A DNA stretch of 64,000 bases. Source: Halomonas organivorans. Its GTDB lineage: Bacteria; Pseudomonadota; Gammaproteobacteria; Pseudomonadales; Halomonadaceae. Location: positions 172,493 to 236,492 of the forward strand of contig NZ_JACHXM010000002.1 in assembly GCF_014192055.1 (NCBI RefSeq), in the 5' to 3' direction. Every line of letters starts with the position of its first letter. Positions within the stretch are counted from its first letter, which is position 1. Positions 15,524 to 23,082 of the stretch are shown piece after piece. The notes below the pieces were generated by a model. That model made no database searches. It was not told the origin of the DNA and was given only the letters and a program-made list of their open reading frames with translations. The translations under genes and the position numbers were made by a program.

Positions 15524-16084
15524 CTTTTTAGAGAAAACACGTTTAAGCCACGATGGGACTTTCTTTAAGTCGACACCAACCCCCATGAAGTTTGGCTGTA
15601 AGAGCAAGGGGTCTTCATTTTTAGAACTCATAGATTTTAGCCGTTGAAGCTCAATATCTTTTTTAGCCCATTCCATTAGCTCTATTTGCACTCGGCCATA
15701 CATAGGTCCGGAGTCAACAAGCTTTTGATGCCAGGGATACTTAATGTCGGCAGCCGTGAGCCTTATATAAGAATATCTATCTGGCTCATCGTCACCAAAT
15801 GGACGACGATAAAAGAAGTTCTCGTACTTCCTCAAAGCCAAACCGAAATGCTCTAATTTTTCAATATCAAAGCCTTCTGGTATGACAGGGCTTGCATATT
15901 CGAAGTACAGAAAATACTTATCTTCTGGGAAGTAGAACAAGTCATGAACTAGGTTGTAGATATCTTCCTCTTCAATCAAGGACTCCCTATAAATAACATG
16001 CTCTGGTGGTAGCATTGTCATTTCTGAAGGTGGCGGCAAACTGTCTGGCCATTTTGGAATTTCCTTGCCGTCAGTATCACTCAT
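15518..16084 (-). CDS. Hypothetical acidic protein, cassette 4
   Basis: The protein is 188 residues from the ATG at 16084; a GTG two codons upstream is in frame but less likely, and AGGG precedes the ATG. It has many aromatic and acidic residues (LFYFPEDKYFLYFEYASP, RRPFGDDEPDRYSYIRL) and no signal peptide or transmembrane span. I do not recognise a family. The stop codon overlaps the attC core at 15517-15523, which is typical of compact cassettes. Confidence 0.75.
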   Translation of the reverse strand: MSDTDGKEIPKWPDSLPPPSEMTMLPPEHVIYRESLIEEEDIYNLVHDLFYFPEDKYFLYFEYASPVIPEGFDIEKLEHFGLALRKYENFFYRRPFGDDEPDRYSYIRLTAADIKYPWHQKLVDSGPMYGRVQIELMEWAKKDIELQRLKSMSSKNEDPLLLQPNFMGVGVDLKKVPSWLKRVFSKKV

Positions 16085-16098
16085 AAACACACCCTAAG

Positions 16099-16170
16099 GT
16101 ATAACGCTTTGCTCACCGGTAAATTAGGAGCGCAGCGAGTAATTTATCCGCGTGCAGCAATTTGTTAGCG
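16099..16170 (-). other. attC site of cassette 3
   Basis: The plus-strand cores are GTATAAC (16099-16105) and GTTAGCG (16164-16170). This 72-bp site is the closest relative of the solitary attC at 51620-51685: I count 7 differences over 66 aligned bases. Confidence 0.9.
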
Positions 16171-17013
16171 CTATTCTAGCGTCCACCTGTACCCTTCTTC
16201 CGTTTCTGCATAAATTTCGTGGTCTGACATCGTTAGAACAACAGTGTAATCTTTGCGCTTTATTTTTCCACGTTCGATAGAGTCGGTTATATCTCGAACG
16301 ATTTGCTTTTCTCCATTCTTTAGTAAACGGCTTAGGCGTTGCGCGGCCATTACTGCGTCTGTTGACGTACCATCCATCGCCATACCGCCACCAGGCGGCA
16401 TTACTATTCGACCACTGCTCAGTTGTCTAGCAGTATTTACATTGGCCATCCTCAGAGCTTGGATATCTTCTCGGCTACGGACCGGGTTTGTCACAGTCAT
16501 TGCTTTGACGGTAACTGAATCAAGCAACTCTGGCCATTCTCGATCAACAATGTCTAGGATATCCAGCTCAAACCATTCACCATGGTCATAAATCCCGATT
16601 TCATAGACCTCACTTTGAGTTACCACACAAAAAAGCAACTCTTTTGTGCGTTCGATGTATCCTGATGCCTCCAATTCTTGTCCCAAATGGAAGTGAGCCA
16701 CACCAAAGTCATTTAACATACCGTCTTCAAACTTCGTATTTTCTCTAAGCTTTGAGTGCCATGGGTGCAAATCCAGTCCACTTTCGAAAGCCACGTCTAG
16801 TTGAGCCAGGCCGGCCTGGAGATGAGATGGAACAGCCAGCGAAGAAGCCCGCTTAACTTCTCTTTTTCCGGTTTTGATAGTTCTCCGTCGCCAAGAAAAA
16901 AGTCGGATAGCGCATTCTAAATCATCTAACGATGAATGCTGAAAGTTCTGACGCCCCAATTCGTCTCGAACAGCTTGAATCCATTGATCGTGTAGATTGC
17001 ACGAGACTTCCAT
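16171..17013 (-). CDS. Hypothetical protein, cassette 3
   Basis: The 280-residue protein has a good Shine-Dalgarno (AAGGAG, 9 nt before the ATG at 17013). Its middle reads DLHPWHSKLRENTKFEDGML then DFGVAHFHLG at about 80-110, a histidine-rich pattern I associate with uncharacterised bacterial proteins but cannot name. The C-terminal part (about 235-280) is a compact domain ending EGYRWTLE. No signal peptide or membrane segment is seen. The stop codon abuts the attC. No function is assigned. Confidence 0.75.
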   Translation of the reverse strand: MEVSCNLHDQWIQAVRDELGRQNFQHSSLDDLECAIRLFSWRRRTIKTGKREVKRASSLAVPSHLQAGLAQLDVAFESGLDLHPWHSKLRENTKFEDGMLNDFGVAHFHLGQELEASGYIERTKELLFCVVTQSEVYEIGIYDHGEWFELDILDIVDREWPELLDSVTVKAMTVTNPVRSREDIQALRMANVNTARQLSSGRIVMPPGGGMAMDGTSTDAVMAAQRLSRLLKNGEKQIVRDITDSIERGKIKRKDYTVVLTMSDHEIYAETEEGYRWTLE

Positions 17014-17032
17014 TTACGATATCTCCTTACGC

Positions 17033-17104
17033 CGCTAACGCCGCGCTCTGCGGCAAATTTGGAGCGCAGCGGAAAATTTGTCCGACAGCAGCGCCTTGTT
17101 AGGC
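17033..17104 (-). other. attC site of cassette 2
   Basis: The plus-strand cores are CGCTAAC (17033-17039) and a perfect GTTAGGC (17098-17104). The interior GGAGCGCAGCGG is shared with several other sites in the array. Confidence 0.88.
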
Positions 17105-17107
17105 AAA

Positions 17108-17623
17108 TTAGTACGTTTTGTAGGAGTCCAGAGGAGCGCCACCCTCACCAGATATTTTTAAAATTGAGCAGATTATTTCAAAATACTTTGGCTGAATCCC
17201 TTCTATGCCATGGTGCTTTCCATGATCATTTAAAGATCTTATGGTCTTGAATTCATCCCACAGTGAGTTTTCTGTAATGTAGCTGTTTACATCTGTGTGT
17301 TTCGTAAATCCTTGGTCGCGAAACACGCTGATATATTTAGTGATCTCTTCGTTTTCATTTTTCGACAACAACACTCCATTTACCTGAGTGCTGTTTGATG
17401 TGGTGCTATTCGCGTACTTCTGATAGAGTAAAACCATTTTCGAAAACCGATCCGCACCCTCCGGCATCAGCAATTGCAACTCCTGCCATGTCAGCCGAGA
17501 AATACACGTAATGTGAATCGTATGTTTTCTACCTTTTCGGTTGTAAACCTGAACAATTTCATTAATAGGAAATTGTGCCATTTCCTTATAAAGCTCTACA
17601 TCATAATCTATTTTCAATTTCAA
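17108..17623 (-). CDS. Hypothetical protein, second gene of cassette 2
   Basis: The protein is up to 171 residues. Translation probably begins at a TTG; the TTG at 17617 has GAGG at a better distance than the one at 17623. The N-terminal third is beta-rich (IVQVYNRKGRKHTIHIT) and the rest helical, with a histidine cluster LNDHGKHHGIEG near residue 133. No family is recognised. It lies 75 bp after the end of the 313-codon ORF with no attC-like cores between, so both ORFs appear to share a single cassette. Confidence 0.7.
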   Translation of the reverse strand: MKLKIDYDVELYKEMAQFPINEIVQVYNRKGRKHTIHITCISRLTWQELQLLMPEGADRFSKMVLLYQKYANSTTSNSTQVNGVLLSKNENEEITKYISVFRDQGFTKHTDVNSYITENSLWDEFKTIRSLNDHGKHHGIEGIQPKYFEIICSILKISGEGGAPLDSYKTY

Positions 17624-17698
17624 ACCTCGATGCTAAAACTGCCCAGCGCCATCAATTCGTAGGGTGCAGGGCATTTGCGTACCTTCAAGTAATGCGCT

Positions 17699-18637
17699 CT
17701 AGACAACGGCGATTCGCTCAGCTCGCGCTAATACTTCACTAGCTTCTAGAACGGGCTCCCCTTCACGCCTAAAACGTTCCAAATCTTTTGTCATGCCAAC
17801 AATGACTTCCACATGCTTAACCGTGGTGCCAGAGGTATATATGTTTGCCAACTCAACTGCTTGAGCTAATGCCTCATTGTGCAATTGACGATCTGAACCG
17901 ATGTCAGCTTTGAACATATAAATGCCTTCGATAGTGTCTTCTATAATCTTGTGATGAACCCCACCAGCTACCCATAAGGCAGCTACGGCCAACTCCATGC
18001 TATAACCGACCGCAGCAGAAAGTAGAGGGGTTCGTAAAATATCACTATGTGAAGCTGCAGCATTAACATCCTCCAGCATGTTGGCAAATGGTCCTAAGTG
18101 GCTTGAATTGACTTGATCTACATATTCTATTAACCGAGGCTCAACATGGTTACCCTCAAAACTGACATGCCTAGCCTCCTGCTCATTATGCGCTGTATCT
18201 AAAATTTCCTTAAAGAGCTGAGCATCATCTAGCTGGCTTGGAGGGATTTCATAGTTTTCAGCAACCGAAACAATCATTTTAGCCATGAAGCTAGTAATCA
18301 AATGATGATATGCAAGCATATACTCAGCTGCCTCTGCAAAGGCAGATTCTTGGAACTCAACGGTGTGTCCCGTTTTAATTTGCAGCGATTTAAAGATTGA
18401 AATTACATGGTTATAAGTATCTTCATTAACCAAACCTTGGACATATAAGGCCGCGACCGCAGTTCTCCTGGCATAGCCGTATGCCATCTGAACCATTGGA
18501 GAACTGTTCATAATTTCTTCAGCTGCTTCTCCCAAGTCATTATTTATATCAACGAAAACATATCCCGTATGGTTTGTCTTTTTAACAATTCCGGATAAAT
18601 TTTGATCGCTTTTTTTGGTCTTCCGTTTAAAGAACAT
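17699..18637 (-). CDS. Hypothetical protein with internal duplication, cassette 2
   Basis: The protein is 312 residues from the ATG at 18637, with AGGAG 7 nt upstream. It is helical and seems to contain two related halves: the segment starting AYGYARRTAVAALYVQGLV (about residue 52) resembles AVGYSMELAVAALWVAGGV (about residue 209), and each is followed by a helix containing IFKS or MFKA and an AxxAAEYM/AxAVELAN helix. It begins with a basic MFFKRKTKK stretch. I do not recognise the family. It is the second cassette from attI, so it is likely to be expressed from an integron-borne promoter if one exists. Confidence 0.72.
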   Translation of the reverse strand: MFFKRKTKKSDQNLSGIVKKTNHTGYVFVDINNDLGEAAEEIMNSSPMVQMAYGYARRTAVAALYVQGLVNEDTYNHVISIFKSLQIKTGHTVEFQESAFAEAAEYMLAYHHLITSFMAKMIVSVAENYEIPPSQLDDAQLFKEILDTAHNEQEARHVSFEGNHVEPRLIEYVDQVNSSHLGPFANMLEDVNAAASHSDILRTPLLSAAVGYSMELAVAALWVAGGVHHKIIEDTIEGIYMFKADIGSDRQLHNEALAQAVELANIYTSGTTVKHVEVIVGMTKDLERFRREGEPVLEASEVLARAERIAVV

Positions 18638-18676
18638 CACTTACTCCTAGTGATATTTCGATGTCGGCGATTTTTT

Positions 18677-18766
18677 GCCTAACGCTGAGGTAACCGGCGC
18701 CGGAGCGCCAGCGGAGGGAACCAAAAGCGCCACGCTTTTGGCGTCCGGTTGACCGTTTGGTTAGGC
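18677..18766 (-). other. attC site of cassette 1
   Basis: The plus-strand cores are GCCTAAC (18677-18683) and GTTAGGC (18760-18766), both matching consensus. The 90-bp interior has stems GGTAACCGG/CCGGTTGACC and CCAAAAGCG/CGCTTTTGG. Confidence 0.92.
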
Positions 18767-19140
18767 CTTTGCATTGGACTCACTCAGCGCCTTTCCCCAA
18801 ATTGCTACTCTGTACGTAAAGGAGCCGGGGTCGCTAGCCTCGATGTTAATTGCCGCTGGGATAAAGCTTTACCCTCGTACTCTGGAGCCGCGTTGTAACG
18901 AGTTACCTTACCCTCTTGGGCAAGGGGTAAAATGACGTCTTGATCGGTACTAACTTTAAGTTCAACTGCGAAAGCTGGCACATACACGACGTTCGGTGGA
19001 ACATCTTCACCCCCGAATTCGGAAGGTATAAGGAGTAGCTTCTGAAGCTCTCCCTTCTGGACTAGCGCCTCAGCTTTATCTCTTGAATCGACGCCAGAGT
19101 AGTCTGGACCCGTATTTTTTTTCTTCAACCACCCAAACAT
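18761..19140 (-). pseudogene. Cassette 1 gene, apparently frameshifted near its 3' end
   Basis: The annotated frame runs from the ATG at 19140 (AAGGAG just upstream, immediately after attI) for 111 residues to a stop at 18805. After residue 91, at GGTAAAGCTTT near 18863-18873, the other frame continues open for about 34 codons (SFIPAAINIEASDPGSFTYR and onward) and stops exactly in the attC core at 18761. The shifted sequence has the alternating pattern of a folded beta domain, while the in-frame tail (SQRQLTSRLATPAPLRTE) looks like noise. Loss of one A from an AAAA run would explain it. I recall similar MFGWL-starting proteins of about 125-130 residues. A sequencing error is possible. Confidence 0.6.
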
Positions 19141-19156
19141 CGTTATCTCCTTGTGG

Positions 19157-19180
19157 GCCTAACAGTGATTAGGTGGATTG
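19157..19180 (-). other. attI: attI recombination site
   Basis: On the minus strand the core GTTAGGC (plus-strand complement 19157-19163) is preceded by CACCTAATCACT. This gives the same inverted ACCTAA...TTAGGC simple-site arrangement as class 1 attI (CCCTAAA...GTTAGGC). It is directly upstream of the first cassette gene and between the cassettes and the divergent integrase gene. Confidence 0.82.
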
Positions 19181-19229
19181 CTCGATAACAATGATGAACG
19201 TGCTGGCACGTTCATCATTGTTATCGAGC
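19180..19229. repeat. 24-bp perfect inverted repeat beside attI
   Basis: The arm GCTCGATAACAATGATGAACGTGC at 19180-19203 is followed by TG and its exact complement at 19206-19229. The hairpin touches the outer edge of attI. It is not followed by a T-run in either direction, and its arms are flanked by further short matches (ACCTAA at 19172 side and the complement at 19238 side). Confidence 0.9.
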
Positions 19230-19236
19230 CGTCATT

Positions 19237-19246
19237 TTGCACCTAA
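19237..19246 (-). other. Second integrase-core-like heptamer upstream of attI
   Basis: The minus strand reads GTTAGGT, a match to the GTTRRRY core, about 80 bp from the attI core and on the far side of the palindrome. It could be an extra integrase-binding site or the relic of a second recombination site. Confidence 0.5.
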
Positions 19247-19291
19247 CCCATTGATACCATAGGAAGCTAAGAAAAGCTCGGCTCTTTATGC

Positions 19292-19316
19292 AAAATTCGC
19301 GCGCTTGCGCGTTTTC
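19292..19316. promoter_or_regulatory. GC-rich hairpin in the intI leader
   Basis: AAAATTCGCGCGCTTGCGCG followed by TTTT forms a short CGCGC/GCGCG stem flanked by A and T runs. It resembles a weak terminator or attenuator that could limit readthrough into intI or out of the cassette promoter region. Confidence 0.4.
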
Positions 19317-19329
19317 CCGGCAGCAATAA

Positions 19330-19349
19330 TACTGTATGCATATCCATGC
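19330..19349 (+). promoter_or_regulatory. Degenerate LexA-box-like sequence upstream of intI
   Basis: TACTGTATGCATATCCATGC keeps the left half TACTGTAT of the gammaproteobacterial SOS box (CTGT-N8-ACAG) and part of the AT centre, but the right half reads CCAT instead of ACAG. Many integron integrases are LexA-controlled. Here control may be weak or lost. Confidence 0.4.
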
Positions 19350-19355
19350 ATAGAA

Positions 19356-19364
19356 GGGGGGGGG
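19356..19364 (+). repeat. G9 homopolymer in the intI ribosome-binding site
   Basis: Nine consecutive G residues preceded by GAA form the only Shine-Dalgarno-like element, ending 4 nt before the ATG at 19369. Slippage here would change ribosome-binding spacing. Confidence 0.7.
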
Positions 19365-19368
19365 CACC

Positions 19369-20334
19369 ATGGATACGCACAGCAAGCCGCCGAAGCTGAT
19401 GGACCGCGTGAAGGCCACCCTGCGGGTAAAACGTTACAGTCTCCGAACCGAGAAGACCTACTGCTACTGGATCCGTTTCTTCATCCGCTTCCATGGAATA
19501 CGGCATCCGGCCGGCATGGGAGGCTCCGAGGTGCATGCCTTTCTGGAGCACCTGGCCGTGGAGCGTCATGTGGCGGCGGCCACACAGAACCAGGCATTGA
19601 ATGCCATCGTCTTCCTGTATCGCCACGTTCTCGAACAACCCTTGGGCGATATCGGAGAATTCTCACGAGCTAAGCGCCCTCGCCGGCTGCCGGTGGTGCT
19701 GTCACACGAGGAAGTGATACGCGTGCTGAGCCAACTGTCGGGCCCGATGCATCTGATGGCCGCACTGATGTACGGGGCGGGCCTGCGCGTGACGGAGGCC
19801 TGTCGACTGCGCGTGTGGGATATAGAATTCGAGCGCCAGGTGCTGACGGTGAGATCCGGCAAAGGCGACAAGGATCGCACCACGCTGTTGCCGCCCAGTT
19901 GCATGGTGTCGATACAGCAGCGAATCGCAGAGGCCCAGAACTTGCTGAACCGTCGACTCGAAAATGGCCAGGTTCCCGTCACCCTACCCCATGCGCTGGA
20001 TCGCAAGTATCCCAATGCCGGCCTGTCGCTGGCGTGGCAATGGCTGTTTCCCTCCAGCAAACCCTGCTTCGTCCCTTTCGGGAAAGTGGTACTGCACCAT
20101 ATCCATACGTCGGCGGTGCAGAAATCGGTCAGACAGGCGATGCGTGCCGCGAATCTCCCTCGGCCGGGTTCGTGCCATACCCTACGGCATAGTTTCGCCA
20201 CTCAGTTGCTAAGCCGAGGCACGGACATCCGCACGGTGCAGGAGTTGCTGGGCCACAAGAGCGTCGAAACCACCCAAATTTACACTCATGTGCTGGGAAG
20301 CGGCTTCGCGGGTGTCCGAAGCCCTCTGGAATAG
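19369..20334 (+). CDS. intI: Integron integrase (IntI)
   Basis: This 321-residue tyrosine recombinase is full length. The catalytic residues are present: R140 in YGAGLRVTEACRL, a lysine in the KGDKDRTT loop (165-168), H270 and R273 in CHTLRHSFATQLL, H296 in LLGHK and the nucleophile Y305 in QIYTHV. The integron-specific insertion that recognises folded attC is visible at about 209-230 (LDRKYPNAGLSLAWQWLFPS). The end GVRSPLE matches the family. It diverges from the cassette array across attI. It therefore looks functional and could integrate and excise the cassettes, and probably mobilised the solitary attC at 51.6 kb. Confidence 0.97.
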   Translation: MDTHSKPPKLMDRVKATLRVKRYSLRTEKTYCYWIRFFIRFHGIRHPAGMGGSEVHAFLEHLAVERHVAAATQNQALNAIVFLYRHVLEQPLGDIGEFSRAKRPRRLPVVLSHEEVIRVLSQLSGPMHLMAALMYGAGLRVTEACRLRVWDIEFERQVLTVRSGKGDKDRTTLLPPSCMVSIQQRIAEAQNLLNRRLENGQVPVTLPHALDRKYPNAGLSLAWQWLFPSSKPCFVPFGKVVLHHIHTSAVQKSVRQAMRAANLPRPGSCHTLRHSFATQLLSRGTDIRTVQELLGHKSVETTQIYTHVLGSGFAGVRSPLE

Positions 20335-20521
20335 GCGCGACGTCACGACAAGCGGACACCCGGATGCCTATTTCAGCAGGCACTTAACTCTCTCACGCGA
20401 TAGCCAAACACGGCGGTTGGCCTCGTCATTCATCTAAAAACCTGCCCCGATCAAACTGGTTCGAGGCAAGTTTCTGAGGCGATATTTCAAGCTTCCGTCA
20501 AAACACAAAGGTCCGGGTCGT

Positions 20522-22180
20522 TTACCCCCGCGCCAGCGTCTTGAACACGCGCGCCACGGCTTCGGCGCCGGGGTCCACGATGCCTTTGAGAGCGCTTTCC
20601 GGCACGTAGGCGGAGCGTCCGGCGTTGGCGGTGGTAAGCGAGGCGGTGTTGTCGGCGCCAGTGCGGGCCGCTTGAGCAGCATCGGCCAGGGTGTTGCCAG
20701 CCTGCAGCGCGGCGATCGAGGGTAGCAGGGCATCGAGCATGGTGCGGTCCCCTGCCCTGGCGCCGCCGTATTCCTGCATCTTGTTCACGCCCGCCGCGAG
20801 CGCCTCCGCCGGGGCGTCGCCGCGCTCCAGAGCGCTGCCCGCGGCGGTGAACAGGATCGACAGCAGCACGCCGCTGGAGCCGCCCATGTCTCGGGCCAGC
20901 AGCTGGCCGATGCCGGTGAAAAGCGGCGCCAGCGCGGTGGTGGTCAGGTGGTTGGCATCGAGCGCGCGGGCCAGGCTGTCGGCGCCGCTCTGCATACTGG
21001 CCCCGGCGTCGCCGTCGCCGCTGCTGGCATCCAGGGCATCCAGCGCCTCGCGGGCATCGCGTAGCGTCTCGATAACGCGCCACAGCACCGCCGTGGTTTC
21101 GGCGTTCTGCGGGGCGTCGTCGATCAGGGCATCGTGGCCCTGGCCCGTGTTCGGCATGAAGGTGGGCGCCTTCCGCACGCCACGCACGCCCGGCCAGGCA
21201 GGCGCGCTGGTCGGCGCTCTGAGGGCGGCCAGCAACTCGGGCGTGCCGGGCACCAGGGTGACGGAGAAGCCGTGCATGTCGAGAGAGGTCATCAGCGGCG
21301 CGGGTCCGATCAAGTGGCTGACGCTTCCCTCTCCCAACTGACGCAGCAGGCTCTCGGCCAGCACGCCCATTTCTTGGGTCGAGCAGCTGCCGAGGTTGTT
21401 GAGCATGGCCACCCAGGCAGTGTTCGGCGATGCGCCGGAGATGGTGGCGAGCGCCTCACACAGCGGCTCGAGCACCAGCCGCATGGCGTCATCAGCGATC
21501 TCGGGGGCCACCTCGCGGGTGCCGGTCTCGTTGTGGATGCCGAGACCTAGCTCGGGCGAGCGAGACGCCGCCTGCTGGCCGGGCTGTGCCGCGGGCTTCA
21601 GCGCCATACCGAGCGAGCCCATCTGCTCGCATAGGGCGCGAGCCTGCTGTTGGATATCACCAAGCGCCGTACCTTGTCCGGCGAGATACCCGGCCAGCTT
21701 GTGCACCAGCAGGGTGCCGGCGATGCCACGTGGCTGCGGCGCCTGGTGGATGGCCACGTCGTCGGAGACGATCACCATCTCGACGTTCAGCCCCTCGCCA
21801 CGAGCGCGCTCCGCCGCCAGGCCGAAGTTCAGGCGATCGCCGGTGTAATTCTTCACCACCAGCAGGCAGCCAGCCTCGCCGCACACCTCGCGGATCGCCG
21901 CCAGGATCGGCTCGACGCTGGGCGAGGCGAACAGGCTGCCGGAGATCACGCCGGTCAGCATGCCCTGGCCGATGAAGCCGGCGTGGGCGGGCTCGTGGCC
22001 GGCCCCGCCGCCAGAGAGCACGGCCACCTGCTCGCGGCCGTGTTTAGCCCGGTCCCAGTCTTCCCTGATGAGTATCCGCAGCCCGCTTTCCGGTTCGGCC
22101 ACGCGCAGGTCGGCGGTCGCCGCCGCGGCGTGGAGGATATCGTCGACGACACGGTCCGGCGCGTTATAGAAGCGTTCCAT
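20522..22180 (-). CDS. dhaK: ATP-dependent dihydroxyacetone kinase, DhaK-DhaL fusion
   Basis: The protein is 552 residues from the ATG at 22180 (GGGAGA upstream); the longer frame to 22249 is unlikely. The N-terminal DhaK domain (about 1-330) has the SGGGAGHEPAHAGFIGQGML nucleotide/substrate stretch and the covalent-binding histidine at 216 in LGLGIHNETG. The C-terminal DhaL domain (about 355-552) has the metal-ATP signature SSGDGDAGASM. The single-chain form uses ATP rather than the PTS DhaM protein. It phosphorylates dihydroxyacetone (or glyceraldehyde) to the glycolytic triose phosphate. It stands alone, next to the integron's integrase end. Confidence 0.92.
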   Translation of the reverse strand: MERFYNAPDRVVDDILHAAAATADLRVAEPESGLRILIREDWDRAKHGREQVAVLSGGGAGHEPAHAGFIGQGMLTGVISGSLFASPSVEPILAAIREVCGEAGCLLVVKNYTGDRLNFGLAAERARGEGLNVEMVIVSDDVAIHQAPQPRGIAGTLLVHKLAGYLAGQGTALGDIQQQARALCEQMGSLGMALKPAAQPGQQAASRSPELGLGIHNETGTREVAPEIADDAMRLVLEPLCEALATISGASPNTAWVAMLNNLGSCSTQEMGVLAESLLRQLGEGSVSHLIGPAPLMTSLDMHGFSVTLVPGTPELLAALRAPTSAPAWPGVRGVRKAPTFMPNTGQGHDALIDDAPQNAETTAVLWRVIETLRDAREALDALDASSGDGDAGASMQSGADSLARALDANHLTTTALAPLFTGIGQLLARDMGGSSGVLLSILFTAAGSALERGDAPAEALAAGVNKMQEYGGARAGDRTMLDALLPSIAALQAGNTLADAAQAARTGADNTASLTTANAGRSAYVPESALKGIVDPGAEAVARVFKTLARG

Positions 22181-22626
22181 AGGTCTCCCTGGTGGTTCCG
22201 GCACCCACCGAGCGGTGCCGCCGGAACAAAAAGAATATGACGCTAACAATCCTGCTACTGGACAACGGCGACGTCCAGAGCGCCGATGGGAATGTCATGT
22301 TCCTCCAGGGAAGGAAACGCTAGCCATCGATGCGGTGCGTCAGCGCCAGCGGGAATGGAAAGTGACGGAAGGAAGATGTCTGGCTCGGCCACGCTACCGC
22401 CCTGCCAACCTGCATCGTGCGACGGTACTTCAGCCGCCTCCTGCGGTAGCCCTGCGTCCCTTGTGTGGCCGTCTCGAGCGACCTTATTAGCTGATGCTAT
22501 TCGAACGAGGTATCGGCTGCAAAAGCCGTGATGTGAACTGTGCCGAATAGTGCAGAAACGGGAGGGTTTGCAGGCAGTTGGAGCCCGAGTAGGCTGGGAG
22601 GCACCTCACAGGGAGGGCGCCAAGGC

Positions 22627-23082
22627 ATGTCACGATCGACCGATGTTCGGAAACCCGATGAAGCCGAACCCGAGACGCCAGAGAGCGCCCCGGCGCAGGG
22701 CCGTCGGATGCGGCTGGTCTACGATGGCGACTGCCCGATATGTCGGCGCTATGTGCTCTGGTACCGCATTCGGCGCGACGTCGGCGAGCTGGAGTTGATC
22801 GACGGGCGCCAGGATAGCGAGGCGCGACGCGAACTCAGCGCCCGGGGCATCGACCTGGACCAAGGCTTCGCCCTGCAGGTCGGCGATCAGTGGTATCACG
22901 GCAGCGAGACCCTGCATCGCCTCACCCTGCTCGGCACGCGCAGCGGCGTGTTCAATCGCCTGATGTATCGCCTGTTCGCGAGCCCCGGGCGAGCCGCCCG
23001 CCTCTACCCCGGACTCAAGGCCTGCCGCAATGGCCTGCTGCGCCTGTGCTGCATCCCGCCCATCGACAACCTGCGCCGGTGA
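22627..23082 (+). CDS. DCC-family thiol-disulfide oxidoreductase (DUF393)
   Basis: The protein is 151 residues from the ATG at 22627; the frame is open further upstream without a better start. It shows the defining YDGDCPICRRYV motif with C36 and C39 as a CxxC redox pair, then a thioredoxin-like region and the family-typical ending with ACRNGLLRLCC. Members are small membrane-associated or soluble proteins of uncertain redox role. It is isolated between the DHA kinase and a LysR gene. Confidence 0.85.
   Translation: MSRSTDVRKPDEAEPETPESAPAQGRRMRLVYDGDCPICRRYVLWYRIRRDVGELELIDGRQDSEARRELSARGIDLDQGFALQVGDQWYHGSETLHRLTLLGTRSGVFNRLMYRLFASPGRAARLYPGLKACRNGLLRLCCIPPIDNLRR

Larger units (their letters stand above)
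11106..20334. mobile_element. Chromosomal integron: integrase, attI and nine cassettes
   Basis: A tyrosine integrase with the integron-specific insertion (19369-20334, +) diverges from a run of eleven AT-rich ORFs that all lie on the minus strand. Nine attC-like sites with paired RYYYAAC and GTTRRRY-type cores separate the ORFs into nine cassettes, ending at the degenerate attC at 11106-11177. The cassette order from attI is 18805-19140; 17108-18637; 16171-17013; 15518-16084; 14893-15423; 13278-14798; 12824-13240; 12375-12731; 11192-12200. The attC sequences are partly similar to each other, as in sedentary chromosomal integrons, though the array is short compared with a Vibrio superintegron. 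Confidence 0.93.

Noticed and set aside
17624..17698. Possible attC between the two ORFs of cassette 2
   Set aside because: Only a TGCCC/GGGCA pair is present; no paired RYYYAAC and GTTRRRY cores.
19180..19229. Reading the attI-side palindrome as a rho-independent terminator
   Set aside because: No T-run follows the stem in either direction and its arms are unusually perfect and AT-mixed.
20335..20521. A further integron feature to the right of intI
   Set aside because: The stretch has only a weak GCCT...AGGC hairpin and no core sites.
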